Below are positions 17,830 to 27,136 of a stretch of 64,000 nt of DNA, piece by piece; the stretch's first letter is position 1, and each line of letters starts with the position of its first letter. Position numbers and translations under genes: made by a program. Source of the stretch: Thalassovita mediterranea (lineage in GTDB: Bacteria > Pseudomonadota > Alphaproteobacteria > Caulobacterales > Hyphomonadaceae); contig CP080408.1 in NCBI GenBank assembly GCA_019448215.1, positions 1,240,001 to 1,304,000 of the forward strand. The letters run 5' to 3'. Under the pieces are notes generated by a model, which was not told the origin of the DNA, made no database searches, and worked only from the letters and a program-made list of their open reading frames with translations.

Positions 17830-18669
17830 ATGACGTCTCTATTTCCAGCGCTCGCGGCCGTGCTCGCACTCGGGACAGGCCCTTTCGCGCTTACAACTGA
17901 ATTCAGCGCTGTCAGCCAGCAACCGCTGGCATGGCGTGTCGCCAGCGACGCAGCGGTCAGCAATGTCTCTGTCGCGCCCGTCGCACAGGCCGCGCAGGGC
18001 GAGATCGTCCTCGCGCAAGCTGACGCGAACGACACGCCGGTGACGGGCGTTGCGCCAGAGCCAGAAGCGCCTCGCGTTGAGGTGGCAGCACCTGCGCGCA
18101 CCGAAACCGGTGCCGTGTCCGCGACGGAGCGCCGTGCCATCCTGAAAGCAGCTGGCGATTCCCTTGCTGCGGCGAAGACCGCGCGTGGCCGCTTTGTTCA
18201 GCTGGCGCCAAATGGCTCGGTCACCGAGGGTGATTTTGCCCTTCAGCGCCCGGGCCGGATGCGGTTCGACTATGATGATCCGACGCCGATCCTGATCGTT
18301 GCCAATGGCACGACCGTGGCCATGGAAGACAGCGACCTTGAGACTGTGGACCGTGTGCCGCTGTCCTCGACGCCGCTCGGCCTCGTGCTCGACGATGAGC
18401 TCGATTTCGAGACGGAAGCACGCGTTACGGACGTCCAGAAGACGGCCAGCGAGATCGCCATCACGATGGAAGACCGCCGCGGCGAAGCAGAAGGCGTGCT
18501 GACGCTCTACTTTGATCCGGCAAGCTACCAGCTCACCAGCTGGCGCACGCTGGATGCGAACCAGCAGGTCACCCGCGTGGTGCTTGAGGATATTGAGACC
18601 AATGTGCGTCTCAACCCGCGCCTTTTCAGGCTGGATGATCCGGCTGACGAGGAAGAAGACGAGCGCTAG
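17830..18669 (+). CDS. lolA: Outer membrane lipoprotein carrier LolA
   Basis: Periplasmic chaperone that ferries lipoproteins from LolCDE to the outer membrane. The 280-aa product has an N-terminal signal (MTSLFPALAAVLALGTGPFA), an unusually long Ala/Glu/Pro-rich stretch to about residue 100, then the LolA domain: GRFVQLAPNGSVTEGDFALQ, RPGRMRFDYDDP, VANGTTVAMED and PLSSTPLGLVL. Typical LolA is about 200 aa. ATG at 17830 has AGGAGAA upstream. It follows ftsK, an order common in alphaproteobacteria. Confidence 0.92.
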   Translation: MTSLFPALAAVLALGTGPFALTTEFSAVSQQPLAWRVASDAAVSNVSVAPVAQAAQGEIVLAQADANDTPVTGVAPEPEAPRVEVAAPARTETGAVSATERRAILKAAGDSLAAAKTARGRFVQLAPNGSVTEGDFALQRPGRMRFDYDDPTPILIVANGTTVAMEDSDLETVDRVPLSSTPLGLVLDDELDFETEARVTDVQKTASEIAITMEDRRGEAEGVLTLYFDPASYQLTSWRTLDANQQVTRVVLEDIETNVRLNPRLFRLDDPADEEEDER

Positions 18670-18694
18670 TCGCCTCTCGCCAGCACGAAAAAAG

Positions 18695-18731
18695 AAACCC
18701 CGCGAGCCATCTGGCTTGCGGGGTTTTTGTT
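18695..18731. terminator. Bidirectional terminator between lolA and msrA
   Basis: AAACCCCGCGAGCC-ATCT-GGCTTGCGGGGTTTTT forms a stem of about 14 bp with one mismatch. A-rich sequence (AAAAAAGAAA) on one side and T-rich on the other allow it to work for both convergent genes. Confidence 0.9.
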
Positions 18732-18751
18732 TGGCTTGGGGGCCGGTGCGC

Positions 18752-19423
18752 CTAGCTGGTGCTGCCTGGCAGTTTCATCGCGTCATCGCCCCAGAGATCC
18801 TCGAGGCGCGCATCACGACCGCAGCCCTGACGGTAGAAGCGGTACTTCACCGGCGTCGTCTTGTAATAATTCTGGTGATAGTCCTCGGCTTCCCAGAAGG
18901 TCGCCTCATCAAGGACGCGTGTGACGATGGGGCCTGGCAGGACGCCGGAGTCCTCGATCTCTTCGATCTCGCTTTCCACGATGGCGCGCTCGTCTTCATC
19001 CTCGACGAAAACAGCGGAGAGATAGCTCGAGCCCTTGTCGCAGAACTGGCCGCGATCATCGGTCGGGTCGATCGTGCGGAAATAATAGTCGACCAGCTCT
19101 TCATAGCTGACCCTGGACGGCTCATAGGTCACCTGCACGGCCTCATAGTGGCCTGTGTCGCCGCGTGTGACCTGCCGGTAGCTTGGATTATCGACCGTTC
19201 CGCCCGTATAGCCGGAGACCGTTGCGACAACGCCGTCGACCTTGTCGAAGTCAGCTTCCGTGCACCAGAAGCAGCCGCCGGCAAAGATGGCCGTCTCTGT
19301 GTTCGCCGCCTGAAGCGATGGTGGCGTATCGGCCTGCTCTGCCATGGCGGACCAGACGAATGCGCCGCCTGCGGCCACAAGGCCCGCACTGGCGGCGACA
19401 ATCATTGAATTCGAAATTTTCAT
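18752..19423 (-). CDS. msrA: Exported peptide methionine sulfoxide reductase MsrA
   Basis: A 223-aa MsrA that reduces methionine-S-sulfoxide. Unlike the cytosolic paralogue at 36.7 kb it begins with a positively charged, hydrophobic signal or anchor (MKISNSMIVAASAGLVAAGG, residues 1-28), so it should act in the periplasm. The catalytic Cys is C51 in AGGCFWCTE; VSGYTGG, GHYEAVQVTY and EDYHQNYY follow as in the family, and a Cys in YRQGCGRD may be the recycling residue. It would need a periplasmic reductant; none is adjacent. Confidence 0.92.
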   Translation of the reverse strand: MKISNSMIVAASAGLVAAGGAFVWSAMAEQADTPPSLQAANTETAIFAGGCFWCTEADFDKVDGVVATVSGYTGGTVDNPSYRQVTRGDTGHYEAVQVTYEPSRVSYEELVDYYFRTIDPTDDRGQFCDKGSSYLSAVFVEDEDERAIVESEIEEIEDSGVLPGPIVTRVLDEATFWEAEDYHQNYYKTTPVKYRFYRQGCGRDARLEDLWGDDAMKLPGSTS

Positions 19424-19556
19424 GAGCCTTGTTTCCCGTGGGGAAGTCCTGTCGTTCCACTTATATGGAAAGGCACGCGCGAAATACGAGCAGGCTCAAG
19501 CAGCGCTCACGCTTTGGTGACCGCGCTGTGTGCAGCTGGTTGAAGCGAAGGCAGGA

Positions 19557-20309
19557 CTAGCCTGCCAGCCGCTCCATCTCTGCTTCCGACAGTTCGGAAT
19601 TGTCATAGACGTTCTGGACGTCGTCGAGCTCATCGAGGACATCGAGCAGCTTCATCAGCGTATCGGCCTGATCGCCCTCGACCGGAACATTGTTCTGCGG
19701 CTTCCAGATGAGCTTGGTCGACTTGGCTTCAACCTCTCCGAACTTGCCTTCGAGGGTCGAGGCGACCTCCATCAGGTCTTCGCGCTCGGTATAGATCCAG
19801 TGGCCGGTCTCGTCGCTCTCGACATCGGTCGCGCCTGCTTCGATGGCCGCTTCCATGACGGTCATCTCGTCGCCAGCTTCCGCCGGGTACTCAATCTCGC
19901 CAACCTGGTCGAAACCGAAGGAGACAGAGCCCGTCTCGCCAAGGTTGCCGCCATTCTTGGAGAAGGCTGCGCGGATCTCGCTGGCTGCGCGATTCTTGTT
20001 GTCGGTCGAGGCCTCGACGATGATGCCGACGCCGCCCGGGCCGAAGCCTTCGTAGCGGATGTCGAAATATTCTTCGCCGCCGCCGCCCTGGCCCTTGTCC
20101 ACGGCGCGCTTGATATTGTCCTTCGGCATGGACTGGCCGCGCGCATTGTTGATGGCAAGGCGCAGGCGTGGATTGGCGTCCGGGTCCGGGCCGCCAAGCT
20201 TTGACGCGATGGTGATTTCCTTGGACAGGCGCGCAAACAGGGCCGCGCGCTTCTTGTCCTGCGCGCCCTTACGGTGCTGGATATTGGCCCATTTCGAATG
20301 TCCGGCCAT
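19557..20309 (-). CDS. yebC: YebC/PmpR family protein
   Basis: A 250-aa protein of the YebC/TACO1 family starting with the invariant [20 protein letters not shown]. Members have been described as transcription regulators and more recently as ribosome-associated factors that relieve stalling at proline stretches. Conserved parts include [29 protein letters not shown] and [11 protein letters not shown]. It stands alone here rather than next to ruvC. Confidence 0.95.
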   Translation of the reverse strand: MAGHSKWANIQHRKGAQDKKRAALFARLSKEITIASKLGGPDPDANPRLRLAINNARGQSMPKDNIKRAVDKGQGGGGEEYFDIRYEGFGPGGVGIIVEASTDNKNRAASEIRAAFSKNGGNLGETGSVSFGFDQVGEIEYPAEAGDEMTVMEAAIEAGATDVESDETGHWIYTEREDLMEVASTLEGKFGEVEAKSTKLIWKPQNNVPVEGDQADTLMKLLDVLDELDDVQNVYDNSELSEAEMERLAG

Positions 20310-20457
20310 GACGTCCTCGCAAAACTGTCTGGTTCTGTTGATTGCTCGCGCCGGGATAGATCAGGCGCGGGCTTTTTGAAAGCCAAGGATGCAGACCTGA
20401 CAAACGACAATCAAGTATTAACGCCGTTCATATAGGCCTCTATCGAGTGGAGGTCCC

Positions 20458-21291
20458 ATGAAACTTGATCAACTGACGAGCAGGATTGTCGAACTGGATG
20501 GCGGCCACCGCACCTTCGACTTTGGCACGTTTCAGATTCATTCGGCCTTCCAGCCCATCTATGAGATCAGCCGGACCTCCGGCGCGCTTTACGGCGTGGA
20601 GGCGCTGGCACGTCCGATGCTGGGCCCGAAATCTGTCGAGCCACTCGCTTTTTTCGCCCGGCTCGAGGGTTGGGACCGTTTCATTGCCGACTGGGCGTGC
20701 CTCTGCGTGCATCTCGCCAATGCGGCCGCTTGGCAGCTGGGCGAGACGCGTCTCTTCGTCAATCTGAACCCCCATTCCTGCAGCTATCGCGACCAGATGA
20801 TCACTGGCGTTGAGCAGTATTGCGACCTGATCGCTGAATACGGCCTGCGGCGCGACAAGGTTGTCTTTGAAATCACGGAAGGCGCCGACTGTCCGCGCTC
20901 TGACCTTCTGGCCGTCGTCGAAAAACTGCGCGCGCTCGGCTTTGGCATCGCCATCGACGATTTCGGACGCGGCAAGTCAGACCTGCTGCGCGTCATTGAG
21001 CTGCGGCCGGACATCGTAAAGGTCGATGCGGGCTGGTTCCGCAAGATGATGGAGAATGAGGCGAGTCAGCAATTTGCGCATTCCATCATCCAGAAGCTGC
21101 ATGGCCTCGGCGTGCACCTGCTGTTCGAAAGCGTCGAAACCCCGCGGGAGCTGCACTGGGCACGCGATTGCGCCGGTTCGCTCATTCAGGGCTGGCTGTT
21201 CGGTAAGGCGACCAATATGGGCGAAGCCGCCAGCAAGAAGCGCGTCGACATGCCTGCCGACAAGCATGACCGGCTGCGCCAGCGGGCGTAA
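20458..21291 (+). CDS. EAL-domain protein, probable cyclic-di-GMP phosphodiesterase
   Basis: A 277-aa protein consisting of one EAL domain with no sensor or membrane part. The key residues appear intact: EALAR (48-52), the Asn in LFVNLNPHS, FEITEGAD, the DDFGRGKSDL metal-binding pair, the Lys in DIVKVD, the Glu in FESVETP and QGWLFG. The loop normally DFGTGYSS reads DFGRGKSD, a small deviation, so activity is likely but not certain. ATG at 20458 has GGAGG upstream. Its partner cyclase is not in the window. Confidence 0.88.
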   Translation: MKLDQLTSRIVELDGGHRTFDFGTFQIHSAFQPIYEISRTSGALYGVEALARPMLGPKSVEPLAFFARLEGWDRFIADWACLCVHLANAAAWQLGETRLFVNLNPHSCSYRDQMITGVEQYCDLIAEYGLRRDKVVFEITEGADCPRSDLLAVVEKLRALGFGIAIDDFGRGKSDLLRVIELRPDIVKVDAGWFRKMMENEASQQFAHSIIQKLHGLGVHLLFESVETPRELHWARDCAGSLIQGWLFGKATNMGEAASKKRVDMPADKHDRLRQRA

Positions 21292-21294
21292 CTT

Positions 21295-22119
21295 CTAGGC
21301 CGCTGGAATATGCTCTGCCAGCCGGCCGCCGATGCGGATCGGCTCTATGCGCTTTGCAAGGCCGGTGCGGTCGTCTGTCTCGACATAGACACCGCACAGC
21401 GTGCCTTCGCCAAGGGCGGGCGCATAGCGCTCACCCGGTAGCTGGGTCGCAAAGCGCTGGACGGAGTTTTCCTTCCGCATGCCAATGACGCTGTCATAGT
21501 CGCCGCACATGCCGGCATCGGTCTGATAGGCGGTGCCCGCTTCAAGGATCATCAGGTCAGCCGTCGGCACATGCGTATGACTGCCGACGACCAGGCTGGC
21601 GCGGCCATCGCAGTGATGACCCATCGCCATCTTCTCGCTGGTGGCTTCACAATGCATGTCGACGATCATCGCATCCACGGCGAGGCCGAGCGGCATGTCG
21701 TCGAGGATGCGGTCTGCATGCTGGAAGGCATTCTCAAGCTGCTGCTTCATGAAGACATTGCCCTGAAGCTGGGCGACGCCGACACGGCGGCCATCATCCA
21801 GCACGAAGACATGCGCGCCCTTTCCCGGGGCGCCCGCCGCGACAGGATAGTTTGCGGGGCGTAGCAGGCGCGGTTCGCGGGCGATGAATGTCAGCGCCTC
21901 GCGCTGGTCCCAGGCGTGATCGCCCAGCGTCAGGCAGTCTGCGCCTGCATTGAAGAAATCATTGGCGATGGACTCGGTCAGGCCGAAGCCGCCTGCCGCG
22001 TTTTCCCCGTTCACCACGACGAAGTCGAGTTTCAGGTCACGGCGCAGGCCCGGCAGATAGTCGACCACTGCCGCGCGGCCCGGCTTGCCGACCACATCTC
22101 CGAAATAAGCGAGTTTCAT
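21295..22119 (-). CDS. YmdB-like metallophosphoesterase
   Basis: A 274-aa enzyme of the TIGR00282/YmdB family, dinuclear-metal phosphodiesterases; Bacillus YmdB hydrolyses 2',3'-cyclic nucleotides. Metal ligands are visible in YFGDVVGKPGR, VNGENAAGG, LGDHAWDQ (GNHxWD in many relatives), DMHCEATSEK and VGSHTHVPTAD. It converges on the EAL gene with 3 nt between stops. Note that both neighbours hydrolyse nucleotide phosphodiesters, although shared function is not shown. Confidence 0.9.
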   Translation of the reverse strand: MKLAYFGDVVGKPGRAAVVDYLPGLRRDLKLDFVVVNGENAAGGFGLTESIANDFFNAGADCLTLGDHAWDQREALTFIAREPRLLRPANYPVAAGAPGKGAHVFVLDDGRRVGVAQLQGNVFMKQQLENAFQHADRILDDMPLGLAVDAMIVDMHCEATSEKMAMGHHCDGRASLVVGSHTHVPTADLMILEAGTAYQTDAGMCGDYDSVIGMRKENSVQRFATQLPGERYAPALGEGTLCGVYVETDDRTGLAKRIEPIRIGGRLAEHIPAA

Positions 22120-22147
22120 GGGCGATAGCTATGCGCCCTTGACCCCC

Positions 22148-22187
22148 AAAAGAAAAGGCGCGCCCTCAGTTGCCCGGGGCGCGCCTT
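22148..22187 (-). terminator. Terminator of the large lipoprotein gene
   Basis: On the minus strand AAGGCGCGCC...GGCGCGCCTT forms a 10-bp stem followed by TTCTTTTGGGGG. It sits 25 bp past the stop of the lipoprotein gene. Confidence 0.8.
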
Positions 22188-22211
22188 CACATGTCAGAAG
22201 AGGTCTGCGAC

Positions 22212-23783
22212 CTATTCGTTGGAGGCCGAAAGACCGAGATAGCCCTTGGTCAGCATGCTTGGATCTTCCATCGCAGCAACGCTCTCCATGGAGATCGGCT
22301 CTTCAGGATCGAGCATGATGGTCAGCGTTTTCGGTTCCTGGATGAAGGAGGAGAGCGCCGTGCCGAGCTCGGTGGCAATCGCCGGGTCAACGCCGGCCTG
22401 CTGGGCCATGAGCGGGGCCATACCCATCATCTGGGCGACCTGAGCGCGCATCTGTGCCGGGTCTTGGCCCTGCTGGGTCGCGACGACGTTGAAGACGCGG
22501 TCGACAAGGCCGTCATCGGTGATGCGCAGTTCGAAATTGCCGATTTCAAGCGCGCCAAGCGCCTGCTGCATGACCATCGGATCAGGCTCACCGCCTTCGG
22601 CGAGGTTTTCCATGTCCATGGAAGCAACCAGCTGCTCATTGAAGGCAGAGTAGCCGATGAACTCACCGCCATAGGAGAAGCGGGCGCCATCGACGAGCTC
22701 GAAATAATTGTCAGCAGCGTCAGAGGTGAGGACGTCAGACTCCGGATCATAGTCGCTTCTGCCGGCGCCGCGAATTTCGATGCCGTCATAGCCGAGCATG
22801 CTGAGACCCTGTGCGAGGCCTGCGCCAACTTCGCCGCCATCAGCATCTGCATTGAGCGTCATGGTGAACGGTTCGGTGACATAGCTGGTCGGCTGGCCGT
22901 CATTGTTGCGCTCGACATAGGCGTCAAGCGAGGCCAGGGCGAAGCTCATGCCTTCGCCCTCGAAGGTCATATTGTCGAGCGTGATGCGGTCATAGCCCGG
23001 GTCCATCGGGTTCTGCATCATGCTGCTCATGACGGCTGCGGCCATTGCATCCTCATCGCCTGCATTCTGCTGGATGGCAGACAGGAAGTTGAGGTTGCTG
23101 CCAGCGATCGACAGGGAGTCGATGCCGCCTTTGAAGTTCATCTCGTCTTCGCCGATGATGTCGAAAGTGACACCGGTCAGCTCGGCGAGTGCCGCGCGCT
23201 GGTCTTCAACGCCGCGAAGCTGCAGCGAGGAAACGCCATAGGTGCCTTCGCCGTCCGTGCCGGAGAACTCACCCGACACATCAGTGACGGACCAGGCATC
23301 GAAGGAGATGTCCTCGACGGCCGGGAATTCGGCAGGTTCACCCGTGCCGAGCGCGGATGCGACCCAGGCCGAGAGGGCTGGCGATGGGTTGATCAGTTCG
23401 ATCTCGCCAATGCCCATCGTCGTCGTGTCGGCATCTTCCGGCGCAGTGAAGCTGAGGCCGCTGAAGCTCATCCGGGAGAAAGAGGCCTGGCCATCGACCA
23501 TGTCGAGGCCTTCGAAGACGAGCGAGTCAGCCGTCAGGCCGTCCATGCCGTTCAGGCCAATTCCGGAGAAGGTCGCCGTTGCGCCGTCAACTTCCTTGGA
23601 GGCGTAGGTGATCATGCCGTCGCCGGAATTGGTCAGCATCATTGCGGAGATCACGTCCGGAGCTTCGGCGGCATCGCCTTCGCGCAGTGTGATTTCGCTG
23701 ATGTCTTCTGGCGTCTCGACGCCTGTCTGGTCGCATGCGGTCAGGATCGAGATCGCCGCAACGCCGCAGAGCAGATATTTCAT
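22212..23783 (-). CDS. Large predicted lipoprotein, function unknown
   Basis: A 523-aa exported protein: signal MKYLLCGVAAISILTAC with a lipobox ILTAC, so Cys17 should be lipidated. The mature protein is acidic, rich in Gly, Asp, Met and Ser, with repeated strand-like units such as ITLDNMTFEGEGMSFALA, SFSRMSFSGLSF and IEIRGAGRSD, giving a solenoid-like impression. It ends with alpha-rich AQVAQMMGMAPLMAQQ and a last beta part. I recognise no catalytic motif; it may resemble DUF945-like or AsmA-like periplasmic proteins, but this is weak. An equally long antisense frame is rejected because it lacks a signal and family features. Confidence 0.75.
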   Translation of the reverse strand: MKYLLCGVAAISILTACDQTGVETPEDISEITLREGDAAEAPDVISAMMLTNSGDGMITYASKEVDGATATFSGIGLNGMDGLTADSLVFEGLDMVDGQASFSRMSFSGLSFTAPEDADTTTMGIGEIELINPSPALSAWVASALGTGEPAEFPAVEDISFDAWSVTDVSGEFSGTDGEGTYGVSSLQLRGVEDQRAALAELTGVTFDIIGEDEMNFKGGIDSLSIAGSNLNFLSAIQQNAGDEDAMAAAVMSSMMQNPMDPGYDRITLDNMTFEGEGMSFALASLDAYVERNNDGQPTSYVTEPFTMTLNADADGGEVGAGLAQGLSMLGYDGIEIRGAGRSDYDPESDVLTSDAADNYFELVDGARFSYGGEFIGYSAFNEQLVASMDMENLAEGGEPDPMVMQQALGALEIGNFELRITDDGLVDRVFNVVATQQGQDPAQMRAQVAQMMGMAPLMAQQAGVDPAIATELGTALSSFIQEPKTLTIMLDPEEPISMESVAAMEDPSMLTKGYLGLSASNE

Positions 23784-23846
23784 GATGGTTCCCCTAGTGT
23801 CATAAGATAGGTGTAGGCTCATCGCACCTTCAGTCTGAGACTTATC

Positions 23847-24566
23847 ATGTTTTTCGATAAAGGCCAGCCTTTGACCCTGTCCGCTTCAGACGGTCAGAGC
23901 ATTACTGTCCGCATGGAAATCAACCCGCGCGCAAAGCGGCTGATACTGCGTCTGGACGAGGCGAAACGTGAAGCGGTCGCGGTGGCTCCATCGAAGCGTC
24001 ATCTGAAGGCAGCAGCACAGTTTGCGAGCGATCGCCGTGACTGGATCGCAGCACGTCTTGCGCAACTGCCGCAGCAGACAGGGTTGGTCGAGGGCGCTGT
24101 GTTCAATCTGCGCGGCACGCCCTGTGAGATCACTCTTGAGGGGGCGGGGCGCCGCGCGTCGCTGCTGGCCGGCACACCCCAGCAGCTCTGCCTGCCAGGT
24201 GACCCAGAAACCGTCAGCCGGCGGGCGGCGCGATACCTCAAAAAGGCCGCGCGAGAGGATCTGAGCGAGGCGGTTGAGCGCCATTGCGCGACGCTCGGCG
24301 TCGATGCCCGGAAAGTCAGCGTCAAGGACACCCGCTCGCGCTGGGGATCGTGCACGTCTGATGGTGGGCTGGCTTTCTCGTGGCGGCTTATAATGGCCCC
24401 GCACAGCGTGCTCGACTATGTCGCCGCGCATGAATGCGCGCACCTGCTTGAGATGAACCACAGCCCGCGCTTCTGGGCGCATGTGGCGCGGTGCTGTCCC
24501 GGCTGGAAGAAGGAGCGCGACTGGCTACGCCGCCACGGCCGTGCCCTTCATGCGGTGACGGTCTAG
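23847..24566 (+). CDS. YgjP-like zinc metallopeptidase (DUF45/M48 group)
   Basis: A 239-aa protein with the zinc motif HECAH near residue 195 in VAAHECAHLLEMNHSPRFW, preceded by KDTRSRWGSCTSDGGL and FSWRLIMAPHSVLDYV, which define the YgjP/DUF45 family. Members are believed to be metalloproteases of the SprT/WSS-like group, but substrates are unknown. No membrane segment is seen. It converges on the antiporter gene with a 4-nt overlap of stops and is divergent from the large lipoprotein gene. Confidence 0.88.
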   Translation: MFFDKGQPLTLSASDGQSITVRMEINPRAKRLILRLDEAKREAVAVAPSKRHLKAAAQFASDRRDWIAARLAQLPQQTGLVEGAVFNLRGTPCEITLEGAGRRASLLAGTPQQLCLPGDPETVSRRAARYLKKAAREDLSEAVERHCATLGVDARKVSVKDTRSRWGSCTSDGGLAFSWRLIMAPHSVLDYVAAHECAHLLEMNHSPRFWAHVARCCPGWKKERDWLRRHGRALHAVTV

Positions 24567-26491
24567 GCCTTCTGCGGCTCACCCAGCTTCGGATCGGGCG
24601 AAGATGGCTCTTCTGCCGGGGCTGCCGGTTGCGGCTGCTGGTCTGGGGCAAAGCTGATAATGGTCGCGCCTTCACCGCCGCGCGCTTCCCGGCTCGGGCC
24701 GAGCAGGACGAGCGTGCCATCCGGGCGAATTTCAGCGACAAGATCACCCTTCGGCCGGTCAGCAAGATACTGCTCCAGCGTGTACTTTTCCGTCAGGCGC
24801 GTGCGCGAGAAATTCCAGCCGCGATATTGGTCACGGATCAGACCGTCATAGGTACGGCCACGCTTGATGAGTGTGCGCCCGCGCGCCGAAGAGCCCACTG
24901 ACTTGTCATCGGTCTCATCGCCTTCCGATAGCGACAGCTGGTAAACGCGGTGACGGCCGACCTCCGGCGCAAACTGGCTACAGACGAGCGCATTGTGGCT
25001 GTCATTGGTCGACAGGGCGACGACAGTTGCAAAGCGCGAATGGTCCAGACGGATCTCTGCGTCCTCAGACAAGACTTCGCCAAGGAAGGTATCGAGACCA
25101 GCCTCGCGGGCGGGGCGGAGACGGCGATAATTGCTGTCGGCAACGATGACGTCGATCTTTACCGATTTCAGCGCCTTGGCGAACTCCACACTCCATGAGT
25201 TCGCGCCAACCAGAAGCACGCCCGGCTTTTCGGAACGGGCAAGGCCAAGCTTGCGGGCGAGCGGCCCGATTGTGAACCCGTGCAGGACAACCGTGGTGAA
25301 CACCATAGCAAAGGCGAGCGGCACGATCTGGTCCGCGCCGGAGAAATAGAACCGGCCCTCACGCGACAGGTCGACCAGCAGCGAACCGAAAAGGCCCGAG
25401 ACCGCCACAGCCACGATACCGCGCGGTGCAATCCAGCCCAGAAGCAGCGCTTCCTTGCGGTTCAGCGTACCTGCGGTCGCGATCCATACCGACAGGGGTC
25501 GCACGACAAACAGCATCGCCAGCAGGAACATCAGCGTGTTGAGGTTGAGCGCTGAGGAAATGATGGCCGGAGTCAGGTCGGCCGTCAGGATGACGAACAC
25601 GCCAGAGACAAGCAGGACGGCGATGTCTTCCTTGAACTTTCTAAGCTCGGAAAGGTCAGCCAGTTTGGAATTGGCGAGCGTCATGCCGTATGCGGTGACC
25701 GCGACGAGGCCGATTTCCTTTTCGACCTGCTCAGCCAGTGCATAGCAGAGAATGATCGAGGCAAAGATAAGCGGCGCCTTGAGGTATTCCGGCGTCCAGC
25801 CCGCGCGGAAAGCACGCGAGATACCGAGCCCGAAAATGATACCCAGTGCGACACCGATGCCTGCGGCGGCAAGGATCCAGACGCCTGCGCCAACGATGGA
25901 GTCGCCCTGACTGGCAACGCGGATGACTTCATAGGCGGCAACCGCGAACAGCGCGCCGATCGGGTCGTTGACGATGCCTTCCCATTTCAGGAACTGGGCG
26001 GGCCTGCCAGACAGCTTCGACTGGCGCATCAGCGGCATGATCACCGTCGGGCCGGTGACAACCATGACGCCTGCAAAGACGATCGCGCTTGCCCAGTCGA
26101 GACCTGCGGCATAGCGCGCCGCGAGCGAGCCGAGCAGCCAGGCGAGCGGGCCGCCAAAGAACACCACCCGGCGCACGGCTGCGCCTGCATCACGCAGGTT
26201 CTCGAATTTCAGGATGAGGCCGCCTTCAAACAGGATGACGGCCACACAGAGTGATACGATGGGCCGCAGCAGGTCGCCAAAGGTCGAAGACGGGTCGAGC
26301 AGTGGGTCACCAAAGATGAGTGACCAGACAGGACCAGCGGCAAGCCCGGCCAGCGCCATGAGAACGATGGCAGGGGCCTGAAGGCGCCAGGCGAGCCACT
26401 GGGCGCCCAGACCGAGCGCGCCGATGAGGGCGCAAGCGAAGATCAGGCTGTCAGAGCCTGTCGCCGCGAGGATGAGATTCATATCCGGCAT
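24563..26491 (-). CDS. CPA-type cation:proton antiporter with TrkA-N-like domain
   Basis: A 642-aa inner membrane exchanger. About 12 hydrophobic helices fill residues 10-400 (for example LIFACALIGALGLGAQWLAW, LFEGGLILKFENL, NDPIGALFAVAAYEV), with ND of the NDPIGA motif the likely ion site. A cytosolic TrkA-N/RCK-like domain follows (GVLLVGANSWSVEF, VIVADSNYRRL, VVALSTND); its GxGxxG is degenerate (GANSWS), so nucleotide binding is doubtful. The tail is Pro/Ala-rich. It resembles NhaP-type Na+ or K+/H+ antiporters. An alternative start is the ATG at 26482. Confidence 0.88.
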   Translation of the reverse strand: MPDMNLILAATGSDSLIFACALIGALGLGAQWLAWRLQAPAIVLMALAGLAAGPVWSLIFGDPLLDPSSTFGDLLRPIVSLCVAVILFEGGLILKFENLRDAGAAVRRVVFFGGPLAWLLGSLAARYAAGLDWASAIVFAGVMVVTGPTVIMPLMRQSKLSGRPAQFLKWEGIVNDPIGALFAVAAYEVIRVASQGDSIVGAGVWILAAAGIGVALGIIFGLGISRAFRAGWTPEYLKAPLIFASIILCYALAEQVEKEIGLVAVTAYGMTLANSKLADLSELRKFKEDIAVLLVSGVFVILTADLTPAIISSALNLNTLMFLLAMLFVVRPLSVWIATAGTLNRKEALLLGWIAPRGIVAVAVSGLFGSLLVDLSREGRFYFSGADQIVPLAFAMVFTTVVLHGFTIGPLARKLGLARSEKPGVLLVGANSWSVEFAKALKSVKIDVIVADSNYRRLRPAREAGLDTFLGEVLSEDAEIRLDHSRFATVVALSTNDSHNALVCSQFAPEVGRHRVYQLSLSEGDETDDKSVGSSARGRTLIKRGRTYDGLIRDQYRGWNFSRTRLTEKYTLEQYLADRPKGDLVAEIRPDGTLVLLGPSREARGGEGATIISFAPDQQPQPAAPAEEPSSPDPKLGEPQKA

Positions 26492-26518
26492 ATGGTTTTA
26501 ACTTGGGGTCCGTACGTT

Positions 26519-27043
26519 TCAGACGTCAGCGACGGTATCTTCGCGGGAGAAATCGAAACCGATTTCGCGCGTGCCGTATTCGCCGGCCTCGTAATGATCA
26601 ATCTTTTCCTGAAACCAGTTTCTCAGATGATTGAAGAGATAATCAAAGAGACGCGTAGAGTCCTCTTCTGCAAGCGGGAGGGCCAAGGTAAATGACTCTC
26701 CGCCCTGAATGTCCAGTACAAACCGGTCACCGATCTTCTGGCACTGGGTCGTGATGCGAATCCAGTCAGTGCCGCCAGTAACGCGCACAGCGAGACCGAA
26801 GGCGATGGGCCCGAGCGGCCTGAACCCGCGCGGCGGCACGGAAAAGGCCTGGTCGCCATAGGGTTTTGGCTCGAAATTGCCGACAGGCGGGACAAGCTGG
26901 ACGCAGACGCCATCCGAGGCGTCGAGATAGTCGCAGAAGCCCGAACGGACTTCCTCTGCGAGCTGGCGCACGCGTGCATAATTTTCGGCCGCAAGGTCCT
27001 GATAGGTCTTTGCGATGGCCTTCAATTCGTCGAAACGCGACAC
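26519..27043 (-). CDS. Conserved hypothetical protein, 174 aa
   Basis: A soluble, acidic 174-aa protein without signal peptide. It begins with a helical stretch (MSRFDELKAIAKTYQDLAAE) and continues with a beta-rich middle (FSVPPRGFRPLGPIAFGLAV, GTDWIRITTQCQKIGD) and a helical tail (FDYLFNHLRNWFQEKIDHY). I do not recognise the family. Clean codon use and a plausible start argue that it is real. It lies between the antiporter and MotA genes on the same strand. Confidence 0.65.
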   Translation of the reverse strand: MSRFDELKAIAKTYQDLAAENYARVRQLAEEVRSGFCDYLDASDGVCVQLVPPVGNFEPKPYGDQAFSVPPRGFRPLGPIAFGLAVRVTGGTDWIRITTQCQKIGDRFVLDIQGGESFTLALPLAEEDSTRLFDYLFNHLRNWFQEKIDHYEAGEYGTREIGFDFSREDTVADV

Positions 27044-27136
27044 GTGAGGCCCTCCCAGTGCTTTCTCATCAGGCGAGAAATTAGGGGGGACCGCACACTA
27101 TTGCGAGTCAGCGCATGAATTTAGTCGTTGATGGTT

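Noticed and set aside
22170-23810. 546-codon plus-strand open frame opposite the large lipoprotein gene
   Set aside because: No signal peptide or family motif; the opposite strand has a good lipoprotein signal and a terminator. Long antisense frames are expected in GC-rich genes.
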